In this document: one piece after another, positions 37,338-44,818 of the stretch
How the letters are laid out: the number at the start of each line of letters is the position of its first letter
Numbering within the stretch: position 1 is the stretch's first letter
From: an uncultured Thermomicrobiales bacterium
GTDB taxonomy: Bacteria; Chloroflexota; Chloroflexia; Thermomicrobiales; UBA6265
Length of the DNA stretch: 47,654 nucleotides
Assembly: GCA_902806325.1 (NCBI GenBank)
Contig: CADCWE010000269.1
Span: 1-47,654 of the forward strand
Reading direction: 5' to 3'
Notes under the pieces: model-generated
The model's database searches: none
What the model was told of the DNA's origin: nothing
Seen by the model: the letters and a program-made list of their open reading frames with translations, nothing else
Program-made: the position numbers and the translations under genes

Positions 37338-38114
37338 TCAATGACCGCGCGCCGCCACCCGGTTGCGCAGCACGCCGACGCCGCCGACCTCGACCTCGAT
37401 CGTGTCGCCGGGCTGCATCGGGCCGACGCCCTCCGGGGTGCCGGTCAGGATCACGTCACCCGGGTCGAGGGTCATCACCCGGCTGATGTAGGCGATCAGG
37501 AAGTGGGGCTTGAAGATCATGCTGGCGGTGGTCTGGGACTGGCGGACCTCGCCGTTGAGGCGCGACTCGACCTTGATGTCCGAGACGTCGAGGTCGGTCT
37601 CGATGCAGGGACCGAGCGGGCAGTAGGTGTCAAACCCCTTCGCCCGCACCCACTGGCCGTCCTTTTTCTGCAACACCCGGTCGGAGACGTCGTTGCCGGC
37701 CGTGAAACCGAAGACGTGGTCCGCCGCGTCCGCCTCGGAGACGTCCCGCGCCGTCTTGCCGATCACGATCGCCAGTTCGGCTTCGTAGTCGGTGTTGTGG
37801 TCCAGGTTGGCGATCTCGATCGTTGCGCCGTGGCCGATCAAGGACGATTGCGGCTTCATGAACAGCACCGGCTCGTCGGGAACCTTTCGCGTCGGGTCGT
37901 TCTCGGTGACGTGGGCGACGTAGTTGAGGCCGACGCAGACGATCTTGCCCGGTCGCACCGGGGGCAACAGCGTCAACTCCGCCAACGAACCGACCGCCTC
38001 GCCCGGGGTCAGCCCGCCGTCGAACGGGTCACCGTCCGCGGCGTGGACGGTCTCGCCGTCCAGGGTTCCGTACCGCCCAACGCCCGCTTGGTCTCGATAC
38101 CGCACGATCTTCAT
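37338..38114 (-). CDS. Fumarylacetoacetate hydrolase family protein
   Basis: ATG 38114 gives 258 residues; the 12 residues before it in the track (MARTQRGEQTTS) are unlikely. The FAH fold has KIVCVGLNYVAHVTEN, FMKPQSSLIGHG, the metal-binding DYEAELAIVIGK (E, E) and FGFTAGNDVSDR (D), and the C-terminal LTGTPEGVGPMQPGDTIEVEV. Members hydrolyse or decarboxylate acylpyruvates and related 2-oxo compounds with Mg2+. The substrate cannot be set from sequence (2-hydroxyhepta-diene-dioate isomerase or oxaloacetate decarboxylase-like). GGGGAG lies ~15 nt upstream. Confidence 0.92.
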   Translation of the reverse strand: MKIVRYRDQAGVGRYGTLDGETVHAADGDPFDGGLTPGEAVGSLAELTLLPPVRPGKIVCVGLNYVAHVTENDPTRKVPDEPVLFMKPQSSLIGHGATIEIANLDHNTDYEAELAIVIGKTARDVSEADAADHVFGFTAGNDVSDRVLQKKDGQWVRAKGFDTYCPLGPCIETDLDVSDIKVESRLNGEVRQSQTTASMIFKPHFLIAYISRVMTLDPGDVILTGTPEGVGPMQPGDTIEVEVGGVGVLRNRVAARGH

Positions 38115-38206
38115 GGACGTCGTCTGCTCCCCTCGTTGCGTTCTCGCCACGGACCGCCCACCGGGCCGCCGGCCGAACGCCGACCGTCACCGCTCGACCG
38201 GACGCC

Positions 38207-38275
38207 ATTCTACGCCCGAACCGGGCGGCGTGGACTACGGGCGCCCGGTTGCCCGATCCATCGGGAGGGTAGAAT
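38207..38275. promoter_or_regulatory. Divergent promoter region with TAGAAT boxes on both strands
   Basis: TAGAAT occurs on the minus strand (complement of 38207-38212), towards the FAH gene, and on the plus strand (38270-38275), towards the SCO1664-like gene. These are 5-of-6 matches to TATAAT in very GC-rich DNA. -35 matches are weak on both sides. Confidence 0.4.
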
Positions 38276-38315
38276 CCCCCGCGGACCGTCCTTCGACCCC
38301 GGCGAGGAACCCCAG

Positions 38316-39095
38316 ATGCCGGACCTATTCTTGGAGTTGCGCGACGACGACGAGGGCGCCGGGTTCACCCCCGCGCCGCCGCTGACCGAGGACGCGGCGC
38401 TGGACCTCCTGCGGGAGGCCGATTTCACCGCCGCCAAGCTGATCCCATGGGGATCCAACTACACCTTCGCCGTCGGGCTGGAATGCCCGGACGGGCGCGA
38501 GCAGTTGGCGATCTACAAACCCCGCGCCGGCGAGGCCCCGCTCTACGATTTCCCGGACGGCAGCCTCTACCGGCGGGAGGTCGCCTCCTTTGCCCTTAGC
38601 CGCGCCCTCGGCTGGCGGATCGTGCCGCCGACGGTCGTCCGCGAGGACGGGCCGAACGGCGTCGGCAGCCTCCAGCTCTACGTCGAGCCGACCCCCGACA
38701 GCCCGGAGCTGCGCCGCTTCTGGGGCAGTTGCGCGCCGGAGATCGAGCGCCTGGTCCTCTTCGACCACGTCGCCAACAACGCCGACCGCAAGATCGGCCA
38801 TTGCCTGCGCGATCCCGACGGCAAGGTCTGGGGCATCGACCACGGCCTGACCTTCAGCCGCCAGCCCAAACTCCGCACCGTCCTCTGGCAGTTCGTCGGC
38901 CAGCCAATTTCCCCTCCCTTGCTGGCCGACCTGCGCCGCCTCCGCCTCCGCTCGGACGAGGTGGGCGGCGAGTTGGCGTCGTTCTTGGACAACGGGGAGA
39001 TCGCCGCCCTCTGGAGCCGGGTGGACCGGATGCTCGAAACGGGGCACTACCCGCACCTGAACCCACGGCGGAACGTGCCGTATGGGTGGTGGTAG
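38316..39095 (+). CDS. SCO1664-family protein with PI3/PI4-kinase-like fold
   Basis: The ATG after GCGAGGAA gives 259 residues; the 688-aa track ORF has ~429 false residues. The protein matches the SCO1664 family: GSNYTFAVGLEC then LAIYKPRAGEAPLYDFPDGSLYRREVA (candidate ATP-binding Lys), VLFDHVANNADRKIGHCLRD (kinase-like catalytic H/N/D) and WGIDHGLTF (metal-binding Asp). It would be a cytoplasmic kinase-like enzyme; the substrate is unknown. In other genomes the family often accompanies a DUF3090 protein and a phosphoglycerate mutase-like gene, neither of which is next to it here. Confidence 0.87.
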   Translation: MPDLFLELRDDDEGAGFTPAPPLTEDAALDLLREADFTAAKLIPWGSNYTFAVGLECPDGREQLAIYKPRAGEAPLYDFPDGSLYRREVASFALSRALGWRIVPPTVVREDGPNGVGSLQLYVEPTPDSPELRRFWGSCAPEIERLVLFDHVANNADRKIGHCLRDPDGKVWGIDHGLTFSRQPKLRTVLWQFVGQPISPPLLADLRRLRLRSDEVGGELASFLDNGEIAALWSRVDRMLETGHYPHLNPRRNVPYGWW

Positions 39096-39186
39096 CGGGG
39101 CGCCGTGTTGGACGCCTTTCCCCATCGTCGGCGGAAGGGGGGAGCCAAGCGTCGTGTCGCTCGTGAACAACGCGGTGAAGAACGCC

Positions 39187-39210
39187 CCCTCGGCCAACGT
39201 TGGGGGAGGG
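39187..39210. repeat. Inverted repeat around CCAACGTTGG between convergent genes
   Basis: CCCTC-GG-CCAACGTTGG-GG-GAGGG surrounds a perfect 10-bp palindrome. It lies between the SCO1664-like stop (39095) and the MATE stop (39240), flanked by further G-rich runs. It is a possible bidirectional terminator or extragenic repeat. Confidence 0.5.
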
Positions 39211-39239
39211 GTTGGGGAGGGGGCCTCGTTCACCCTCGC

Positions 39240-40721
39240 CTAATGTCCCGCCCCGCCCGGCCCCGCCGCCACCGCCAGCGCCGCCACGTCCGCCCCCGGT
39301 CTCAGGCGCTTGCGGAGGGCGAGCCAGTTGCCGAGGGCGCCCAGCGGCGCGGTGAAGAAGAAGGTCAGCCACACCCAACCCAGCCCGCCGTCGAACCACC
39401 GCACCAGGACGAAGGCCAGCCCCACCGCAGACCAAACCGAGACCGCCCCCATGATCATCGGCGTCCGGGTGTCGCCGCTGCCGCGCAGGGCGCCGCCGTT
39501 GACCGACCAGATGGCCCAGAACGGCAGGCCGACGCTGAGCGCCCGCGGCGCCCGGACCCCGATCCCGACCACCTCCGGGTCGTCGGTGAAGAGCAGCATC
39601 ACCGGCTCGGCGAGAACGAAGTAGAGCACCCCTCCGGCCGCCATCCACAGTACGGCCCAGAAGGTGGCCAGGCGCGCCGCCTCGCGCGCCGCCCACAGAT
39701 CGCCGGCGCCGATGCTTTGCCCGACCAGGGCCGTGGCGGCGATGGCAAACCCGAACCCGGGCATGAAGGCGATCGAGAGCGCGGTGAAGCCGATCTGCTG
39801 CGCCGCCAGCGAGGCAGTGCCCAGCACCGCGACGACCGCCATCATGGTCGTGAACCCGCCGGCCATCAGCCCTTGCTCGACGGCGGTCGGGACGCCCAGC
39901 TTGAGGAACCGCCGTCCCGTCGAAGGGTCCGGTCGCCATCCAACGCGGCCCCGGATCGAGACCTTGCGCCGACCGCCGAACAACAAGGCGAGCAGGATGG
40001 ACGCCCCGACCGCGCGGCCGATGGTCGCCGCCCAGGCGCTGCCGGCGACCCCGAGTTCCGGCAAGCCCACATGCCCGAAGATGAGGAGATAGGCCGCGCC
40101 GACGTTGACGACGTTGGCGACGGTGGCCGCCATCAGAGGCGTCCGGCTGTCGCCGGCCCCGCGCAAGACGGCGCCGCAGAGCAGGCTCAAAAGCAGGGTG
40201 ATCGTGGTGGCGGTGGTGATCCGGAGGTAGGTCGTTGCGGCGTCGGCGACGTCCGGTTCGACCCCGAAGAGCGCGATTACCGGCTCGGAGGCCAGGAACC
40301 CGAACAACGAAACCGGGATCGCGATCACGACCCCCCAGACCACCGCCTGGCGCGCCAACCGGTTCGCCCGCTCCCCGTCGCCGGCCCCGATCGCCTGCGC
40401 GATCAGGACCGTCGCCCCGATCTCGACCGCGATCAAGATCGAGATGATGAAGAAGATCAACTCGACCGAGGTCCCGACCTCGGCCAGCGCCGCCTCGCCG
40501 ACCCGCGCCACCATAAAGGTGTCGACGGCGCCGACGCTGGTCTGGAGCAGGTTCTCGCCGATGATCGGGATCGCCATCCCGAGCACCCGGCGCTGGGTCA
40601 TCGGCCCGAGCGCCGGGTTTGCGGCGTCCGAAATCTCCGGGACCGGCGGATCGCCGCCCGTCGCCGGAGTCGCGTCGAGATCGACCGGCGTGACCCGGGT
40701 TTGATCGAGCGTCGAAGTCAC
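39240..40721 (-). CDS. MATE-family efflux transporter
   Basis: GTG 40721 with AGGAA 8 nt upstream gives 493 residues; the track start at 40802 is over-extended. About 12 helices form two related halves: IPIIGENLLQTSVGAVDTFMVARVG in the first and LGVPTAVEQGLMAGGFTTMMAVVAVLG in the second. Each half repeats the GDSRTP/GDTRTP loop (LRGAGDSRTPLM and LRGSGDTRTPMI), a family hallmark. It exports cationic drugs or metabolites using a Na+ or H+ gradient. It is divergent from the proline racemase family gene. Confidence 0.93.
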   Translation of the reverse strand: MTSTLDQTRVTPVDLDATPATGGDPPVPEISDAANPALGPMTQRRVLGMAIPIIGENLLQTSVGAVDTFMVARVGEAALAEVGTSVELIFFIISILIAVEIGATVLIAQAIGAGDGERANRLARQAVVWGVVIAIPVSLFGFLASEPVIALFGVEPDVADAATTYLRITTATTITLLLSLLCGAVLRGAGDSRTPLMAATVANVVNVGAAYLLIFGHVGLPELGVAGSAWAATIGRAVGASILLALLFGGRRKVSIRGRVGWRPDPSTGRRFLKLGVPTAVEQGLMAGGFTTMMAVVAVLGTASLAAQQIGFTALSIAFMPGFGFAIAATALVGQSIGAGDLWAAREAARLATFWAVLWMAAGGVLYFVLAEPVMLLFTDDPEVVGIGVRAPRALSVGLPFWAIWSVNGGALRGSGDTRTPMIMGAVSVWSAVGLAFVLVRWFDGGLGWVWLTFFFTAPLGALGNWLALRKRLRPGADVAALAVAAGPGGAGH

Positions 40722-40831
40722 GGTTCGTTCCTGCGTCGCATTCCGCGCAGCACCCCGGAAGGCCCGGCGCACCACACCGCCTAGCGTAGCAGCCGGACCC
40801 ACCCGTGGGCCGGACTCGCCATGCTAATCTG

Positions 40832-40880
40832 CTTCCGACTTCCGACTTCCGACTTCCGACTTCCGACTTCCGACTTCCGG
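40832..40880. repeat. 7-bp tandem array (CTTCCGA x6 plus CTTCCGG)
   Basis: Six perfect CTTCCGA units (40832-40873) and one variant CTTCCGG (40874-40880) end 8 bp before the ATG of the proline racemase family gene. TGCTAATCT just before the array (40822-40830) resembles an extended -10 box, so the array would form nearly the whole 5' untranslated region. Confidence 0.92.
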
Positions 40881-40888
40881 GGCCGCCG

Positions 40889-41893
40889 ATGCGCTTCTCC
40901 CGCCTGATCACCACCGTCGACGCCCACGCCGGCGGGGAACCGTTGCGGATCGTCACCGGCGGGCTGCCGCCCCTGCCCGGCGCGACGATGCTCGACCGCC
41001 GCCGGGCAATGGCCGAGCGCCACGACGACGTCCGCCGTGCCCTCCTCTGGGAGCCGCGTGGCCACGCCGACATGTACGGCGCGGTGCTGACCCCGGCGGT
41101 CTCCGCCGAAGCCGATTTCGGCGTCCTCTTCCTGACCAACGAGGGGTACTCGACCATGTGCGGTCACGGCGTGATCGCCCTGACCACCGCGCTGATCGAG
41201 ACCGGGGTCGTCGCGGCGATGCACGAAGATGTTGTTGCCGCGTACGACACCCCCGCTGGGTTGGTCCGCGCGCGCGCGTGCCTCGACCGCGACCGGGTGA
41301 CCGCCGTCGCGTTTCGCAACGTGCCGTCGTTTCGCTACGCCACCGGGGTCGAGGTTCCCACGTCCGCCGGTAAGGTCCGGGCCGATGTCGCCTTCGGTGG
41401 CGCCTTCTACGCCTTGGTCGATGCGGCCGACCTGGGCGTGCCGGTCGAGCGCCAGCGGGTCGCCGATCTGATCCGCCTCGGGATGGAGGTCAAGCGCGGG
41501 GTCGACGCCGTCTTGGACGTGACCCATCCTCAGGAACCGGAACTGCGCGGGATCTACGGCACCATCATTTCCGAAGCGGCCCGGCGCCACGGAGGGGACG
41601 GTCGCAACGTCACCGTCTACGCCGAGGGCGCGGTCGACCGCTCCCCGTGCGGCACCGGCACCTCCGCCAAACTCGCCAATCTCCACGCCGCCGGTCGGAT
41701 CGCGGTGAACCAGCCCTACGTCCACGAAAGTGTCACCGATAGCGTCTTCACCGGCCGCGTCGTCGGCGAGACGACGGTCGGACCTTACCCGGGCGTCGAA
41801 ACCGAGATCGCCGGCCGCGGCTTCGTCACCGGCTTCCACCAGTTCGTCATCGACCCCGACGACCCGGCGCGGGAAGGGTTTTTGGTGCGCTGA
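40889..41893 (+). CDS. Proline racemase family protein (Cys/Cys type, probable 4-hydroxyproline epimerase)
   Basis: ATG 40889 starts the conserved sequence RFSRLITTVDAHAGGEPLR; 334 residues is the usual length. Both catalytic cysteines are present: STMCGHGVIAL (~residue 91) and DRSPCGTGTSAKLA (~residue 254), so it should racemise/epimerise rather than dehydrate (the dehydratase form has Thr at the first site). Likely reaction: trans-4-hydroxy-L-proline to cis-4-hydroxy-D-proline, or proline racemisation. There is no clear RBS; the heptamer array occupies the leader. XRE and CoA-lyase genes follow on the same strand. Confidence 0.9.
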   Translation: MRFSRLITTVDAHAGGEPLRIVTGGLPPLPGATMLDRRRAMAERHDDVRRALLWEPRGHADMYGAVLTPAVSAEADFGVLFLTNEGYSTMCGHGVIALTTALIETGVVAAMHEDVVAAYDTPAGLVRARACLDRDRVTAVAFRNVPSFRYATGVEVPTSAGKVRADVAFGGAFYALVDAADLGVPVERQRVADLIRLGMEVKRGVDAVLDVTHPQEPELRGIYGTIISEAARRHGGDGRNVTVYAEGAVDRSPCGTGTSAKLANLHAAGRIAVNQPYVHESVTDSVFTGRVVGETTVGPYPGVETEIAGRGFVTGFHQFVIDPDDPAREGFLVR

Positions 41894-41909
41894 GACGCTC
41901 CCCGGGTTC

Positions 41910-42020
41910 GTCATTCCTAGCGCGGCGAAGAATCGCTCGCCCGCAGGCGACGTTGTCGCCGCCGACGCTGCGGCAGGAACGCTGCTGCGGCAGGAGATTC
42001 TTCGCTGCGCTCAGACTGAC
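41910..42020. repeat. Inverted-repeat element with ~25-bp arms
   Basis: GTCATTCCTAGCGCGGCGAAGAATC (41910-41934) is complementary, with five mismatches, to 41996-42020. The spacer holds further short repeats (CTGCGGCAGGA). Arms of the GTCATTCCGAGCGnAGCGAAGAATC type are a familiar form of extragenic element. It lies between the proline racemase family gene and the XRE gene and shares its outer motif with the 25278-25352 element. Confidence 0.65.
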
Positions 42021-42065
42021 GGGTGTGGGAGACCAGACTCGCTTGCGGGCGCGGCACGGTGGCCT

Positions 42066-42100
42066 CGTCCCCCGTCCCCCGTCCCCCGTCCCCCGTCCCC
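42066..42100. repeat. 7-bp tandem array (CGTCCCC x5)
   Basis: Five perfect CGTCCCC units run from 42066 to 42100 and directly abut the TGCTATGAT box that would drive the XRE gene. Confidence 0.92.
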
Positions 42101-42109
42101 TGCTATGAT
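42101..42109 (+). promoter_or_regulatory. Extended -10 promoter of the XRE regulator gene
   Basis: TGCTATGAT is an extended -10 (TGn plus TATGAT, 5 of 6). The -35 position falls inside the CGTCCCC array, so no conventional -35 is possible. The XRE start is 79 bp downstream. Confidence 0.5.
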
Positions 42110-42188
42110 CGCCCGTCTGTCCCGGCCCTACCCGCCGGGACCCAGCGGACGAGCTCCGGCCGGGCCGGCAGTCGAGGGAGGATCGGAG

Positions 42189-42716
42189 ATGGCCGTACCG
42201 GTGGCGGGGATCGTGGCCAGCAGCACCTCTCCGTCGGCACCCACCCTCGGGGACTGGCTCCGCGCCACCCGCGCCGGCCAAGGGGTCAGCCAGCGCGCCC
42301 TCGCCGACCGCGCCGGTCTCAGCCGCTCCTACCTCTGCGAGCTGGAACTCGGTCGCGGCGCCCGGCCGAGCGTCGCCATCATGGACAAGCTGGCTGCCGC
42401 CCTCGGCGCGTCCCGCACCGACCTCCTTCGCGCCGCGGGCCTGCTCGAGCAGGCCCCGCCGACCCGCGAGCACGAGGCGGAAGGCCGCCTCCTGGCCGTG
42501 TTTCGCGACCTCGGTCCCGAGGGACGGCTGCTGGTCGAGCGGTTCGCCCGTTTCGTCCACCACGACGAGCACCGCTGGATCCAACCGGCGCTGCTGGCCG
42601 ATGCCGACCGGGGCGACGCTCCGGTCGCGCCATACCAGGCCGGGCCGACGCTGTTCGACCTCGAGCCGCCGATCGCGTTCCGACGCGATCCTCGCCCGAA
42701 CGCCGGTGAGGAGTGA
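42189..42716 (+). CDS. XRE-family helix-turn-helix regulator
   Basis: ATG 42189 with GGAGG 7 nt upstream gives 175 residues; the 328-aa track ORF is over-extended. The Cro/C1-type HTH spans ~18-75 (LGDWLRATRAGQGVSQRALADRAGLSRSYLCELELG, then IMDKLAAALG). The C-terminal half is helical, with FVHHDEHRW, and could sense a ligand or dimerise. Its stop lies 4 bp before the next gene's start, so the two are translationally close and probably co-regulated. Confidence 0.88.
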   Translation: MAVPVAGIVASSTSPSAPTLGDWLRATRAGQGVSQRALADRAGLSRSYLCELELGRGARPSVAIMDKLAAALGASRTDLLRAAGLLEQAPPTREHEAEGRLLAVFRDLGPEGRLLVERFARFVHHDEHRWIQPALLADADRGDAPVAPYQAGPTLFDLEPPIAFRRDPRPNAGEE

Positions 42717-42720
42717 TGCG

Positions 42721-43635
42721 ATGCGGGTCGAACGCAGCGAACTGGCGGTGCCGGCCTCGAATTGGGACATGATCCAGAAGGCGGTCGGATCGGCGGCCGA
42801 CGTCGTCTTTCTCGACCTCGAAGATTCGGTTGCTCCGAACGAGAAGGTCGCCAGCCGCCAAACCGTGATCCGGGCCGTCAACGAGCTCGACTGGGGTGGC
42901 AAGCCGGCGCTCTACCGGATGAATGCGCTCGACACGCCGTTCTTCTACCGCGACCTCATCGACATCGTCGAAGCCGCCGGTGACCGTCTCGACCTGATCA
43001 TGGTGCCGAAGATCAATCGTCCGGAAGACGTCTACGTGGTCGAGACGCTGCTGACCCAGATCGAGGCAGACCGCGGGTTTGGCCGCCGGATCGGCCTCGA
43101 GGTCCAGATCGAGACCGCCGAAGGCCTGATCAACTGCGACGCGATCGCCAAGGCCAGCCCGCGGATCGAGAGCATCATCTTCGGCCCGGGCGATTACACC
43201 GCCTCGGCCCGGATGCCGGCCGTCTCGATCGGCTCGATGGACGAGTGGGACGCCGCCTACCCCGGCCACCGATTCCACTACGTGATGCACCGGATCCTGG
43301 TCGCCGGCCGCGCCGCCGGCCTCCGGGTGATGGACGGTCCGTTCGCCGATTTTCGTGACCTGGACGGTTACCGCGCCTCCTGCCTCCGCGCCCGCGCGCT
43401 GGGCTTCGATGGCAAGTGGTGCATCCACCCGTCCCAGATCGCGATCGCGAACGAGGTCTTTGCCCCGAGCGAGGCCGAAGTGGCGTGGGCGAAGCGCGTG
43501 ATCGAGGCGTACGACGCGGCGAACCAGCAGGGGCGCGGTGCCGTCGCGGTCGACAACAAGATGATCGACGCCGCCAGCATCAAGATGGCCGAGGTCACGC
43601 TGGCTCAGGCGGCGGCGACGGGGATGAATCCGTAG
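42721..43635 (+). CDS. HpcH/HpaI aldolase/citrate lyase family CoA-ester lyase
   Basis: ATG 42721 (GAGGAG 8 nt upstream) gives 304 residues. The TIM-barrel motifs are VVFLDLEDSVAPNEK, LDLIMVPKINRPEDV, LEVQIETAEGL (metal-binding Glu), IIFGPGDYTAS (metal-binding Asp) and FDGKWCIHPSQI. These fit CitE-like or malyl-CoA/beta-methylmalyl-CoA lyases, which cleave CoA esters such as L-malyl-CoA to acetyl-CoA and glyoxylate. In Chloroflexota such lyases serve the 3-hydroxypropionate bicycle, but no other bicycle gene is here, so the assignment stays general. Confidence 0.9.
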   Translation: MRVERSELAVPASNWDMIQKAVGSAADVVFLDLEDSVAPNEKVASRQTVIRAVNELDWGGKPALYRMNALDTPFFYRDLIDIVEAAGDRLDLIMVPKINRPEDVYVVETLLTQIEADRGFGRRIGLEVQIETAEGLINCDAIAKASPRIESIIFGPGDYTASARMPAVSIGSMDEWDAAYPGHRFHYVMHRILVAGRAAGLRVMDGPFADFRDLDGYRASCLRARALGFDGKWCIHPSQIAIANEVFAPSEAEVAWAKRVIEAYDAANQQGRGAVAVDNKMIDAASIKMAEVTLAQAAATGMNP

Positions 43636-43671
43636 GGGCATGGCAAGCCGGGCCCCCACGGCCGCGAGGCG

Positions 43672-44745
43672 TCACAATCGCGCCAGCACCGCGTCTCCAA
43701 CCTCCCGCGTCGTCGCCGTTCCCCCGAGGTCCGGCGTGAGGATCCCGGCGCCCGTCGTCGCCTCGATCGCCCGCATCACCCGCGCCGCTTCCTCGGTGCA
43801 GCCCAGGTGGTCGAGCATCAGCGCCACGGTCCAGACGGCGGCGATCGGGTTGGCGACGCCCTGGCCGGCGATGTCCGGGGCGCTGCCGTGGACGGGCTCG
43901 AACATGCTCGGGCGGCGGCGCTCGGGGTCCAGGTTGGCGCTGGCGGCCACGCCCATCGAGCCGGCGAGGGCGCTGCCGAGGTCGGAGAGGATGTCGCCGA
44001 ACAGGTTGGAGGCGACGACCACCTCCAGCGTCTCCGGTCGGAGGACGAAGCGGGCGGCCATCGCGTCGACCAGCCACTGCTCGGTCTCGACGTCGGGGTA
44101 GTCCCTGGCGACGCGGGCGAACACGTCGTCCCAGAGCGTCATCCCGTACTGCTGGGCGTTGCTCTTGGTGACGCTGGTCACCTTCCGCCGCTTCCGGGTC
44201 CGGGCCAGGTCGAAGGCGTAGCGGATGATCCGCTCGCAGCCCTGGGCGGTGAAGAGCGCGGCCTGAACCGCCACCTCTCGGTCGGCGCCCCGGCCGACCA
44301 GGTTGCGCCCGCCGACCCCGGCGTACTCGCCTTCGGAGTTTTCGCGCACCACGACCCAGTCCACGGTTTCGGCCGTCGCCCCCCGGAGCGGGCTGGCGAT
44401 CCCGGGCAGGAGGCGAACCGGCCGGACGCAGGCGTATTGGTCGAACCCCTGGCAGATGGCGAGGCGGAGGCCCCAAAGGCTGACGTGGTCGGGAACCCCC
44501 GGCCAGCCGACCGCGCCAAAATAGATTGCGTCAAAACCGGCCAGCCGGTCCAGGCCATCCTCGTCCATCATGCGACCGGTGCGCAGATAGTGGTCGCACC
44601 CCCAGGGGAAGTGCTCGTAGGCGAAGGCGAGCGACGCGGCCGAGGTTTCGGCCAACCGGTCGAGGACCCGCAGACCCTCCGGCACGACCTCGGTGCCGAT
44701 GCCATCCCCAGGAATGACCGCGATGCGGAACGTGTTGGTGGGCAT
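43672..44745 (-). CDS. Tartrate/D-malate dehydrogenase (decarboxylating) family protein
   Basis: The 357 residues belong to the isocitrate/isopropylmalate dehydrogenase superfamily. Visible are IAVIPGDGIGTEVVPEGLRVL, the tartrate-type VSLWGLRLAICQGFDQYACVRPVRLLPG, WVVVRENSEGEYAGVGG, VTSVTKSNAQQYGMTLWDDVF (catalytic Lys) and VVASNLFGDILSDLGSAL (metal Asp). MFEPVHGSAPDIAGQGVANPIAAVWT is near the end. The W-G-L-R-x3-C type loop favours D-malate/tartrate over isopropylmalate. NAD+ dependent; product pyruvate or hydroxypyruvate plus CO2. ATG 44745 has GAGGAG 8 nt upstream. Convergent with the CoA-lyase (36 bp gap). Confidence 0.92.
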   Translation of the reverse strand: MPTNTFRIAVIPGDGIGTEVVPEGLRVLDRLAETSAASLAFAYEHFPWGCDHYLRTGRMMDEDGLDRLAGFDAIYFGAVGWPGVPDHVSLWGLRLAICQGFDQYACVRPVRLLPGIASPLRGATAETVDWVVVRENSEGEYAGVGGRNLVGRGADREVAVQAALFTAQGCERIIRYAFDLARTRKRRKVTSVTKSNAQQYGMTLWDDVFARVARDYPDVETEQWLVDAMAARFVLRPETLEVVVASNLFGDILSDLGSALAGSMGVAASANLDPERRRPSMFEPVHGSAPDIAGQGVANPIAAVWTVALMLDHLGCTEEAARVMRAIEATTGAGILTPDLGGTATTREVGDAVLARL

Positions 44746-44763
44746 CGACCGCTCCTCGCGAGT

Positions 44764-44794
44764 GGGCGGACGCGGGCGATTCCCGCGTTCGCCC
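44764..44794 (-). terminator. Hairpin between beta-helix protein and dehydrogenase genes
   Basis: GGGCGGACGCGGG (44764-44776) and CCCGCGTTCGCCC (44782-44794) form a 13-bp stem with one mismatch and a 5-nt loop. It lies after the 633-aa gene and just upstream of the dehydrogenase start on the minus strand. It could terminate the first transcript or act in the leader of the second. Confidence 0.5.
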
Positions 44795-44818
44795 CATCAT
44801 CGCACCGCTCCTTGGGTG

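Noticed and set aside
40832-42100. CRISPR array
   Set aside because: The repeats are contiguous 7-bp tandem units without spacers, and no cas genes are present.
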